The position numbers and the translations under genes are program-made. A stretch of 64,000 nucleotides of DNA from Geodermatophilus sabuli (lineage in GTDB: Bacteria; Actinomycetota; Actinomycetes; Mycobacteriales; Geodermatophilaceae), in NCBI RefSeq assembly GCF_010686765.1, contig NZ_JAAGWF010000008.1, positions 186,001 through 250,000 of the forward strand, read 5' to 3'. The notes under the pieces are model-generated. The model was not told the DNA's origin. It did no database searches and worked only from the letters and a program-made list of their open reading frames with translations. This document shows positions 48,362-55,456 of the stretch, in pieces. How positions within the stretch are numbered: position 1 is the first letter of the stretch; every line of letters starts with the position of its first letter.

Positions 48362-49618
48362 GTGACTGCCGGCACCGGGTTCCCCTCGTCGACCGACGTC
48401 CTCGTGGTCGGTGCCGGCCCGGCCGGCTCGGCGGCCGCCGCCTGGGCCGCCCGCGCCGGGCGGGACGCGGTGCTCGCCGACGCCGCGACGTTCCCGCGGG
48501 ACAAGACCTGCGGCGACGGCCTCACCCCCCGGGCGATGGCCGAGCTCGACTCCCTCGGGCTGGGCGACTGGGCCCGGGGGCACGCCCGCAACCGCGGCCT
48601 CCGCGCGGCCGGGTTCGGCCGGGAGTGGCAGCTGCCCTGGCCGGGCGGCGCCTTCCCCGACCACGGCAGCGCGGTGCCGCGGACCGAGCTGGACGCCCGG
48701 ATCCGGGCGGTGGCGCTCGCCGACGGCGCCGTCCCGCTCGACGGCGCCCGGGCGGTGGACGTCGAGCGGGACGGCGACCGCGTCACGGGCGTGGTGTTCG
48801 AGCTCGCCGACGACGAGACCGTCACCGTGGGCTGCCGGCGGCTGGTGGTCGCCGACGGCGCCCGGTCCCCGCTGGGGCGGGTGCTCGGCCGCGAGTGGCA
48901 CCGCGGCACCGCCTACGGGGTCGCCGCCCGCGGCTACGTCCGGTCGGGCCGGGCGGACGACGAGTGGATCTCCTCGCACCTGGAGCTGCGCGGCGCCGAG
49001 GGGGAGCTGCTGTCCGGGTACGGCTGGGTGTTCCCGCTCGGCGCGGCGTCCGGACAGGTGAACATCGGCGTCGGCACGCTGGCCACCGCCCGGCGTCCGG
49101 CCGGGGTGGCGCTCAAGGCGCTGCTGGAGGTCTACGCCGCGGCCCGCCGCGCGGACTGGCAGCTCGAGGGGCCGGTCGAGGCGCCGGCCTCCGCCCTGCT
49201 GCCGATGGGCGGCGCGGTGTCGAACGTGGCCGGCCGCAACTGGGCGCTGATCGGCGACGCCGCCGGCTGCGTCAACCCGCTCAACGGCGAGGGCATCGAC
49301 TACGGGATGGAGACCGGGCGCAGCATCGCGGGCCTGCTGTCCGACGACGACTGGTCAGCGGCCTGGCCGGCCACGCTGCGGCGGCACTACGGCGAGGCCT
49401 TCTCCATCGCCCGCCGGCTGGCGGGGCTGCTGACGGTCCCCCGGTTCCTCCCCGCCGCCGGGCCGGTGGGCATGCGCTCGGAGGCGCTGATGACCGTGGC
49501 ACTGCGGGTGATGGGCAACCTGGTGACCAAGGAGGACCGCGACGTGGTCGCGCGCGCCTGGCGACTCGCCGGCCGCGCCTCCGTCCGCCTCGACGACCGC
49601 CCCCCGTTCACGGCCTGA
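48362..49618 (+). CDS. Geranylgeranyl-reductase-family flavoprotein
   Basis: 418 residues from the GTG at 48362. FAD site VLVVGAGPAGSAAAAWAARAG is at the N-terminus, followed by the family signature FPRDKTCGDGLTPRAM. WALIGDAAGCVNPLNGEGID is the second FAD motif. The family reduces isoprenoid chains; in actinobacteria a close relative (MenJ) saturates one unit of menaquinone-9. A cis-prenyltransferase gene lies 1 kb downstream, so an isoprenoid substrate is reasonable. Substrate choice cannot be read from the sequence. Confidence 0.88.
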   Translation: MTAGTGFPSSTDVLVVGAGPAGSAAAAWAARAGRDAVLADAATFPRDKTCGDGLTPRAMAELDSLGLGDWARGHARNRGLRAAGFGREWQLPWPGGAFPDHGSAVPRTELDARIRAVALADGAVPLDGARAVDVERDGDRVTGVVFELADDETVTVGCRRLVVADGARSPLGRVLGREWHRGTAYGVAARGYVRSGRADDEWISSHLELRGAEGELLSGYGWVFPLGAASGQVNIGVGTLATARRPAGVALKALLEVYAAARRADWQLEGPVEAPASALLPMGGAVSNVAGRNWALIGDAAGCVNPLNGEGIDYGMETGRSIAGLLSDDDWSAAWPATLRRHYGEAFSIARRLAGLLTVPRFLPAAGPVGMRSEALMTVALRVMGNLVTKEDRDVVARAWRLAGRASVRLDDRPPFTA

Positions 49619-49637
49619 CCGACCCGCCCGGGCCCCC

Positions 49638-49684
49638 GGCCCTCCCGCGAGGACCCGCCGCGGCGGGGAGAGCAGGGTCCTCCG
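49638..49684 (-). repeat. Post-stop hairpin element after the hemolysin III gene (possible relative of copies A-C)
   Basis: On the minus strand it begins one or two bases after the TGA with GGAGGACCC, as in copy B, and ends GGGAGGGCC. GGACCC pairs with GGGTCC, and CCCGCCGCGGCGGG inside is itself palindromic. The long conserved core of copies A and C is absent, so kinship is uncertain; a terminator between convergent genes is likely. Confidence 0.5.
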
Positions 49685-50497
49685 TCAGAGGAAGGGCGAG
49701 TTGTAGACGGCGAAGTAGACGGCGATGTAGTGGCAGATGGCCGCGACGATGGTCAGCGCGTGGAAGACCTCGTGGTAGCCGAAGGTGCCCGGCCAGGGGT
49801 TGGGCTTCTTGATCGCATAGGCGATGCCGCCGGCGGTGTAGAGCAGGCCCCCTGCGGCCAGCAGCACGAGCGAGGTCACGCCGGCGATGTGCAGGATGTC
49901 GGTCAGGATGAAGACGGCGACCCAGCCCAGGCCGATGTAGAGCGGCACGCCCAGCCAGCGCGGCGCGGTCGGCCAGCTGAGCTTGAGCGAGACGCCGGCC
50001 AGCGCGCCGGCCCAGACCCCGGCGAGGATCCAGTACCCGGTCGGCTGGTCGACGGCGAGCAGGGCGAACGGCGTGTAGGTGCCGGCGATGAACAGGAAGA
50101 TCATCGAGTGGTCGAGCCGCTTCATGATCTTCCAGCCGCGCGGTGACCAGCGGCGCCGGTGGTAGAGGGCGCTGATGCCGAACAACCCGAGGATGGTCAG
50201 GCAGTAGAGCGCCACGGAGAACCCGGCACGGGCGCCCTGCACGGCGGCCAGCGGGATGAGCACTGCGCCGGCGACGATCGAGCCGAAGAAGGCGAACAGG
50301 TGCAGCCAGCCCCGCATCCGGGGACGGGTGTCGGGATGCTCCCAGTCGTCGTCGGCGAAGTCCTCGGCGGTCCACGCGTGCTCGACCCGCTCGCCCTCGG
50401 CGAGGACGGTGGCGACCGCCGGCCCGCGAGGCGCCTCGATCTCCGCGCTGTCCGCCTCGATCCGCACGGGTTCACGGTCGTCGGGCAGAGCACTCAT
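49685..50497 (-). CDS. Hemolysin III family (PAQR) membrane protein
   Basis: 270 residues. An acidic cytoplasmic N-terminus of about 65 residues precedes seven hydrophobic segments. PAQR marks are SALYHRRRW followed by KIMKRLDHSMIFLFIAGTYTPF, and GYHEVFHALTIVAAICHY near the C-terminus; the conserved Ser, Asp and His residues form the putative metal site. Bacterial members may be membrane hydrolases; the hemolysin name is historical. It matches Rv1085c, divergent from the cis-prenyltransferase gene as in M. tuberculosis. Confidence 0.92.
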   Translation of the reverse strand: MSALPDDREPVRIEADSAEIEAPRGPAVATVLAEGERVEHAWTAEDFADDDWEHPDTRPRMRGWLHLFAFFGSIVAGAVLIPLAAVQGARAGFSVALYCLTILGLFGISALYHRRRWSPRGWKIMKRLDHSMIFLFIAGTYTPFALLAVDQPTGYWILAGVWAGALAGVSLKLSWPTAPRWLGVPLYIGLGWVAVFILTDILHIAGVTSLVLLAAGGLLYTAGGIAYAIKKPNPWPGTFGYHEVFHALTIVAAICHYIAVYFAVYNSPFL

Positions 50498-50503
50498 GGA
50501 CCG

Positions 50504-50509
50504 AGGTTA
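50504..50509 (-). promoter_or_regulatory. Leaderless-type -10 (TAACCT) for the hemolysin III gene
   Basis: On the minus strand TAACCT ends 6 nt before the ATG at 50497. No ribosome-binding site lies between. Confidence 0.5.
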
Positions 50510-50619
50510 CGTAGCCGTAGGTTGCGTCGCAGCGCGACCGACGTGTGAGCTCGCTGTCAGTCGCCGGCAGCTCCGGTGCTGGTCGGGGAACGGGTACGCA
50601 GCGGGGTCGAGGAGGGGCC

Positions 50620-50625
50620 TAGGGT
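50620..50625 (+). promoter_or_regulatory. -10-like hexamer (TAGGGT) for the cis-prenyltransferase gene
   Basis: TAGGGT ends 8 nt before the GTG at 50634, so the transcript would have little or no leader. GAGGAGGGG just upstream of it could also serve as a ribosome-binding site, but it would be too far (more than 13 nt). Confidence 0.4.
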
Positions 50626-50633
50626 GACCTCCC

Positions 50634-51413
50634 GTGGGGGTGCGCCAGTGGGGCCGTGACCTCCTGACGCAGGTCTACGAGCGGCGGCTGGCCCGTGCCC
50701 TGGTGGGCGCCGACATCCCGCGTCACGTCGGCGTGATCGTCGACGGGAACCGCCGCTGGGCGCGGGCCATCGGGCTCGAGGACCCCAACGCGGGGCACCG
50801 CCGCGGGGCCGACAAGATCGCGGCGTTCCTCGGCTGGTGCGACGAGGCCGGCGTGGAGGTGGTCACCCTCTTCCTGCTCTCGACCGACAACCTCTCCCGG
50901 CCCGAGCCCGAGCTGCTCCCGCTGCTGCGGATCATCGAGGGCGTCGCCGAGGACCTCGCCGCCCCGGACCGGCGCTGGCAGCTGCGCCCGGTGGGTGCGC
51001 TGGAGCTGCTGCCGGCCGAGACCGTCGCCGTCCTCAAGCAGGCCGAGGAGGAGACGCGGGACCGGCCCGGGGCGTCGGTCAACCTCGCGGTCGGCTACGG
51101 GGGACGGCGGGAGATCGCCGACGCCGTCCGGTCGCTGCTGGCCGAGCACGCCGAGCGGGGGACGACGCTCGACGAGCTGGTCGGCGTGCTGGACGCCGAG
51201 CACATCGCCGAGCACCTCTACACCCGCGGTCAGCCCGATCCCGACCTGGTCATCCGCACCAGCGGGGAGCAGCGGCTCTCGGGCTTCCTGCTGTGGCAGA
51301 CCGCGCACTCGGAGTTCCACTTCACCGACGTCTACTGGCCCGACTTCCGGCGGGTCGACTTCCTCCGCGCGCTGCGCGCCTATGCCGCCCGGCACCGCCG
51401 CTTCGGCGGCTGA
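50634..51413 (+). CDS. cis-Prenyltransferase (isoprenyl diphosphate synthase, UppS/Rv1086 family)
   Basis: 259 residues, GTG start. The family signature HVGVIVDGNRRWARAIG holds the catalytic Asp of the pyrophosphate site; GAGH-equivalent NAGHRRGADK, and the C-terminal DLVIRTSGEQRLSGFLLWQTAHSEF are intact. It joins isopentenyl diphosphate to an allylic primer with Z geometry. By position it matches Rv1086, which makes short-chain E,Z-farnesyl diphosphate, but a decaprenyl- or undecaprenyl-type product is also possible. The product feeds lipid carriers for wall and exopolysaccharide synthesis. Confidence 0.93.
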   Translation: MGVRQWGRDLLTQVYERRLARALVGADIPRHVGVIVDGNRRWARAIGLEDPNAGHRRGADKIAAFLGWCDEAGVEVVTLFLLSTDNLSRPEPELLPLLRIIEGVAEDLAAPDRRWQLRPVGALELLPAETVAVLKQAEEETRDRPGASVNLAVGYGGRREIADAVRSLLAEHAERGTTLDELVGVLDAEHIAEHLYTRGQPDPDLVIRTSGEQRLSGFLLWQTAHSEFHFTDVYWPDFRRVDFLRALRAYAARHRRFGG

Positions 51414-51419
51414 GAAACT
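51414..51419 (+). promoter_or_regulatory. Leaderless-type -10 (GAAACT, extended TGA-GAAACT) for the DUF885 gene
   Basis: GAAACT ends 7 nt before the ATG at 51427. The TGA stop of the upstream gene directly precedes it and gives a TGN extension. Confidence 0.45.
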
Positions 51420-51426
51420 GCGGTCC

Positions 51427-52644
51427 ATGGCAGCCGACGCGCTCGACGTCCCCCTGGAGTACGTGCGGCTGGGTCTGCGGTTCGACCGCCTGGAGTCGGG
51501 CTTCGTCGACGCGTACACCGGTCACCGCCGGATCCGCGCGGAGGTGGCGGACGAGCCGGCGCCCACGCCGCAGGGGCTGCGCGACCAGGCGCGGGCGCTG
51601 CTGCGCGAGCTGCCCGCCGCGGACCTGCCGGCCGACCGCACCGAGTTCCTGCGCGGCCAGCTCACCGGCCTGGAGTGCAGCGCCCGGAAGATGAGCGGCG
51701 AGCCGGTGCCCTTCCTCGACGAGGTGTCGAGCTACTTCCAGGTCGACCTCACCCTCGGGGACCCGGGCGCCTACGCCGCCGCCCACGCCGAGCTCGACCG
51801 GCTGCTGCCGGGCAGCGCCCCGCTGGCCGAGCGGTACGCCGCGCACCGCCGCCGCGAGGAGTGCCCGCCCGACCGGCTGGCCGACGCGGTGCACGCCCTG
51901 TCCAGCGCGCTGCGCGACCGGGTCCGGGGCGAGTACGGGCTGCCGGAGAGCGAGACCGTCCGGTACGAGGTGGTGACCGACCAGCCGTGGTCGGGGTTCA
52001 ACTACTACGAGGGCGACTACCGCTCGCGGGTGGCGATCAACGCCGACCTGCCGCACCGGCTCGGGCAGCTGCCGCACCTGGTCGCGCACGAGGCCTATCC
52101 CGGGCACCACACCGAGCACTGCCGCAAGGAGCTCGGCCTGGTCGAGCGCGCTGCCCGGCTGGAGCACACCGTGTTCCTGGTCAACACCCCCGAGTGCCTG
52201 ATGGCCGAGGGCCTGGCCGACCTCGGCGTCCAGGCCTCCATCGGCGCGGGCTGGGGACCGTGGGCGGCCGACGTGCTGGGTGACCTGGGCCTGCGCTTCG
52301 ACGGGCACCTGGCCGAGCAGATCGCGGCCGCGGCGGCGCCGCTGAACCGGGTCCGCCAGGACGCCGCCGTCCTCCTGCACGACCGCGGGGCCGACGCCGA
52401 CGAGGTGGCCGGGTACATCCAGCGCTGGTCCCTGGTGAGCGCCGACCGGGCCCGCCAGCAGCTGCGCTTCCTCACCCACCCGCTGTGGCGCGCCTACATC
52501 ACCACCTACGTCGAGGGGTTCGACCTGCTGTCGGCGTGGCTCGACGGGCGTCCGGTCGGGCAGCCGGTCGCCGACCGGTTCGTGCGGCTGCTCGACGAGC
52601 CACTGACGCCGGCCGGGATCGCCGGCGAGCTGCGGGCCGCCTGA
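51427..52644 (+). CDS. DUF885 family protein (putative metallopeptidase)
   Basis: 405 residues. The zinc motif HLVAHEAYPGHHTEHCRKE (HExxxxHH) is characteristic of DUF885. NYYEGDYRSRVAINADLPH precedes it and ECLMAEGLADLGVQ, with a likely Glu ligand, follows it. Many DUF885 proteins are longer (about 550) and exported; this one is short and has no signal peptide, so it is probably cytoplasmic. Substrate unknown. It begins 13 bp after the cis-prenyltransferase stop. Confidence 0.88.
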   Translation: MAADALDVPLEYVRLGLRFDRLESGFVDAYTGHRRIRAEVADEPAPTPQGLRDQARALLRELPAADLPADRTEFLRGQLTGLECSARKMSGEPVPFLDEVSSYFQVDLTLGDPGAYAAAHAELDRLLPGSAPLAERYAAHRRREECPPDRLADAVHALSSALRDRVRGEYGLPESETVRYEVVTDQPWSGFNYYEGDYRSRVAINADLPHRLGQLPHLVAHEAYPGHHTEHCRKELGLVERAARLEHTVFLVNTPECLMAEGLADLGVQASIGAGWGPWAADVLGDLGLRFDGHLAEQIAAAAAPLNRVRQDAAVLLHDRGADADEVAGYIQRWSLVSADRARQQLRFLTHPLWRAYITTYVEGFDLLSAWLDGRPVGQPVADRFVRLLDEPLTPAGIAGELRAA

Positions 52645-52648
52645 GCAG

Positions 52649-52837
52649 ATGGCGCGGCGGCACACTCCCGAGGAGGCCCGGGACCTCGGGCTGTGGACGG
52701 CGGGCTGGCTGGCGGTGCTCCTGGTCGGCGGCATCTGGTGGATCGGCGACCTGAGCCTGCAGTGGCCGGTGCTCGTCGTCCCGCTGGTCTGGGTGCTGGT
52801 CGCCATGCGGCCGCGGCGACCTCGCGGGAGCCGCTGA
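52649..52837 (+). CDS. Small two-helix membrane protein
   Basis: 62 residues, starting 4 bp after the DUF885 stop. A charged head (ARRHTPEEARDLG) is followed by two hydrophobic stretches, LWTAGWLAVLLVGGIWWI and QWPVLVVPLVWVLVAM, and a basic tail RPRRPRGSR. It belongs to no family I can name. The clear membrane pattern and close spacing make it a likely real gene. Confidence 0.6.
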   Translation: MARRHTPEEARDLGLWTAGWLAVLLVGGIWWIGDLSLQWPVLVVPLVWVLVAMRPRRPRGSR

Positions 52838-52911
52838 GACGGCTGTGGCCCGTGGTGACCCGAAGGAGGGACACGCCTGCTGCTCGACACGTTCCTGTCA
52901 CCTGCCGGGCC

Positions 52912-52917
52912 TACCGT
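52912..52917 (+). promoter_or_regulatory. Leaderless-type -10 (TACCGT) before the phoH2 upstream ORF
   Basis: TACCGT ends 5 nt before the GTG at 52923, placing the transcription start at or beside that codon. It is probably the promoter of the two-gene phoH2 unit. Confidence 0.45.
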
Positions 52918-52922
52918 CCGCA

Positions 52923-53081
52923 GTGGAGGACGAGCTCACCTCGCTCTCCACGGGAGGCCCGGTGCTGACGTCCACGTCGAGCAGAGGGGCCGGCACCCGG
53001 CTCCTCAGCCGGGTCCCGGCCACCCTCGAGCCGGGGCGCGCCACGTCCGCGTGGTGGCGCCCCACGGGAGTCGACTCGTGA
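52923..53081 (+). CDS. Short ORF overlapping phoH2 (candidate PhoAT-type antitoxin)
   Basis: 52 residues. It starts at a GTG 5 nt after a TACCGT -10 element and ends with a TGA that overlaps the phoH2 GTG (GTGA). The N-terminus is acidic ([11 protein letters not shown]) and the rest is Ser/Thr/Arg-rich, ending in [11 protein letters not shown]. From memory, mycobacterial phoH2 is preceded by an overlapping small gene, phoAT, whose product counteracts PhoH2; the layout here is the same. I cannot compare the sequences, so the assignment rests on arrangement. Confidence 0.5.
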   Translation: MEDELTSLSTGGPVLTSTSSRGAGTRLLSRVPATLEPGRATSAWWRPTGVDS

Positions 53082-54373
53082 CCACTCGCCGCACGTTCGT
53101 CCTCGACACCTCCGTCCTGCTCTCCGACCCTGCCGCGCTGCTCCGCCTCGGCGCCCACGACGTCGTCCTCCCGCTGGTCGTCATCGGGGAGCTCGAGGAC
53201 AAGCGCAACCACCCGGAGCTGGGGTGGTTCGCCCGGCAGGCGCTGCGGCTGCTCGACGACCTGCGGGTCGAGCACGGTCGGCTGGACGCGCCCGTGCCGG
53301 TCGGTGACGAGGGCGGCACGCTGCACGTCGAGCTCAACCACAGCGACCCGTCGGTGTTGCCGGCCGGCTTCCGGAACGACAGCAACGACAGCCGGATCAT
53401 GGTGGTCGCGCTCAACCTGCGGGCCGAGGGCCGCGACGTCTGCCTGGTGACCAAGGACGTCCCGCTGCGGGTGAAGGCCGCAGCCGTCGGCCTCGAGACC
53501 GACGAGTACCGCGCGCTGGACGCCGTCGACGCCGGGTGGACCGGCATGGCGGAGCTGTCCCTGGACGACACCGAGCTGTCGGCGCTCTACGACGACGGCA
53601 CCGTGTACGTGCCGGCGGCGGCCGAGCTGCCCCCGCACACCGGGTTGGTGCTGCTGTCCTCCCGGGGCTCCGCCCTGGGGCGGGTGACCCCGGACAAGCA
53701 GGTGCGGCTGGTGCGTGGCGACCGCGAGGCGTTCGGGCTGCACGGTCGCTCCGCGGAGCAGCGAGTGGCCCTGGACCTGCTGCTGGACCCCGACATCGGC
53801 ATCGTGTCGCTGGGCGGCCGTGCCGGCACCGGCAAGTCGGCGCTGGCGCTGTGTGCGGGGCTGGAGTCGGTGATGGAGCGGCGCGCGCACAAGAAGGTGG
53901 TCATCTTCCGGCCGCTGTACGCCGTCGGCGGTCAGGAGCTCGGCTACCTGCCCGGCAGCGAGGGCGAGAAGATGTCGCCCTGGGCGCAGGCGGTGTACGA
54001 CACCCTCGGCGCGCTGGTCTCCACGGCGGTGCTGGAGGAGATCGCCGCCCGCGACCTCATCGAGGTGCTGCCGCTGACCCACATCCGCGGGCGGTCGCTG
54101 CACGACTCGTTCGTCATCGTCGACGAGGCGCAGTCGCTCGAGCGCGGGGTCCTGCTGACCGTGCTCTCGCGCCTGGGCTCGGGGTCGCGGGTGGTGCTGA
54201 CCCACGACGTCGCCCAGCGGGACAACCTGCGGGTCGGCCGGCACGACGGCATCACCGCGGTGATCGAGGCGCTCAAGGGGCATCCGCTGTTCGCGCACGT
54301 CACGCTGACCCGGTCCGAGCGCTCGGCGATCGCCGCCCTGGTCACCGAGATGCTGGAGGACCTCCCGATCTGA
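53078..54373 (+). CDS. phoH2: PIN-PhoH fusion protein (PhoH2), RNA helicase/ribonuclease
   Basis: 431 residues from the GTG at 53078, with GGGAG 7 nt upstream. The N-terminal PIN nuclease (about 1-145) has its acidic residues in [29 protein letters not shown] and LVTKDVPLR. The C-terminal PhoH ATPase has Walker [16 protein letters not shown] and Walker [15 protein letters not shown]. In mycobacteria PhoH2 unwinds and cleaves RNA and acts as a toxin. It corresponds to Rv1095. The preceding short ORF overlaps its start by 4 bp. Confidence 0.95.
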   Translation: MTTRRTFVLDTSVLLSDPAALLRLGAHDVVLPLVVIGELEDKRNHPELGWFARQALRLLDDLRVEHGRLDAPVPVGDEGGTLHVELNHSDPSVLPAGFRNDSNDSRIMVVALNLRAEGRDVCLVTKDVPLRVKAAAVGLETDEYRALDAVDAGWTGMAELSLDDTELSALYDDGTVYVPAAAELPPHTGLVLLSSRGSALGRVTPDKQVRLVRGDREAFGLHGRSAEQRVALDLLLDPDIGIVSLGGRAGTGKSALALCAGLESVMERRAHKKVVIFRPLYAVGGQELGYLPGSEGEKMSPWAQAVYDTLGALVSTAVLEEIAARDLIEVLPLTHIRGRSLHDSFVIVDEAQSLERGVLLTVLSRLGSGSRVVLTHDVAQRDNLRVGRHDGITAVIEALKGHPLFAHVTLTRSERSAIAALVTEMLEDLPI

Positions 54374-54450
54374 GCCTGGGGGCACCCGCGTTGCGGGCGT
54401 TCCCCGCGCAGTGCCGGTGCTGCAGTGCCCGCCATGCGCGAGGGACGCCC

Positions 54451-55222
54451 TCAATCCGGTGTCACGCCGGCCGGCGGCGGCTCCGGTCGAGCGCTCGACG
54501 GACCCGGTCCGCGACCACGGTCCCGGGGTGCGAGGTCCCCCCACGTCCAGCGCACGACGCCCCAGCCCTGTTCGCGGAAGGCGTCCTCGCGCCGCTTCTC
54601 CGCGAACACCACGTCGCCCGGCTGCCCGGGCCGGAGCGGGCGGCCGTACTTCGCCCGGCCGTCGAACTCACCGATGACGCGTTGCTCCTGCCAACCGGAG
54701 TCCGCACGGCCGAGCAGGGCGCCGTCCGCCGACCACACCGGCAGCTGCAGCGTCGAGGGAGGCAAGCCCAGGCGGCACGAACTCCGACCGCAGAGCCGCG
54801 CCGAGGGTGACCACCGCCGGCTCGCCAGGCAGGACGCGGGCCAGGTCGACGGTCGTTCGTGCGGGTGAGGTCACGGCCAGCCCGTCGACCGTCATCACGT
54901 CGTCGTCCGGGAGCCGGGCCACCTGGCAGCGCAGGAACCGCCCGAGCTCACCGGACGCCGGGGGCTGCCGGGTCACGTGCACCCGGGCGAGGCCCACGCC
55001 CCGGAGTGGGAGGCCGTGCAGGACGGCGGCCGACTGGTGACTGACCACGGCGGGTCGACGGAGGGCCGCCATCGTCGCGTGCACGAGCAGCTGGTGCCGC
55101 GCCGAGTCGCCGCTGGGGGCTCCGTCCGACAGGTGGGCACCGCGCCGGAGTCGGGTCAGCTGCCCGCGGCGGGCGTGCGGGCCAGCTGCGAGCGACTCCC
55201 GCAAGGGAGCCGAACGGTGCAC
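54451..55222 (-). pseudogene. Broken AbiEi-like / DUF559 endonuclease-fold gene
   Basis: The 5' part (from a GTG at 55222) reads as an AbiEi-type protein: HQLLVHATMAALRRPAVVSH, VLHGLPLRG, and VTSPARTTVDLARVLPGE. After AALRSEF the frame fails. In another frame, starting upstream of 54765, the C-terminal DUF559-like domain continues with GLPPSTLQLPVW, IGEFDGRAKYGRPLRPG, VVFAEKRREDAFREQGW and VVRWTWGDL. Intact relatives have about 50-60 more residues between these parts, so an internal deletion not divisible by three removed them. The helix-turn-helix head is also missing or degraded. Neither piece is likely to be active. Confidence 0.75.
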
Positions 55223-55225
55223 GCG

Positions 55226-55456
55226 TCAGGCGGGCGGGGGCTGCTCCGGGGCCGGGTCCGGGGGTGCTGCCGCCGGCCGGCGCGGTGGCGCGCTCGCCCA
55301 GCGCAGCAGGGCCACGGCGGCCCAGGCGGCGGCCAGGCACCACGGCAGCCGGACGACGACCTCGTCGGCGGTCAGGTCACCGCGCAGCCCCAGGGCGAGG
55401 ACCGGGACGGCGAGCAGGAAGCCCACCGCGAGCACGTCCCACCGCAGCGGGCTCAT
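55226..55456 (-). CDS. Small membrane protein at the end of the flagellar operon
   Basis: 76 residues, ATG in an ATGA overlap with the FlhF-like gene. Two hydrophobic stretches (VLAVGFLLAVPVLALGLRG and LPWCLAAAWAAVALLRW) precede a Pro/Ala-rich tail. No family recognised. Its overlap with the flagellar operon suggests cotranscription, but a flagellar role is only a guess. Confidence 0.6.
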   Translation of the reverse strand: MSPLRWDVLAVGFLLAVPVLALGLRGDLTADEVVVRLPWCLAAAWAAVALLRWASAPPRRPAAAPPDPAPEQPPPA

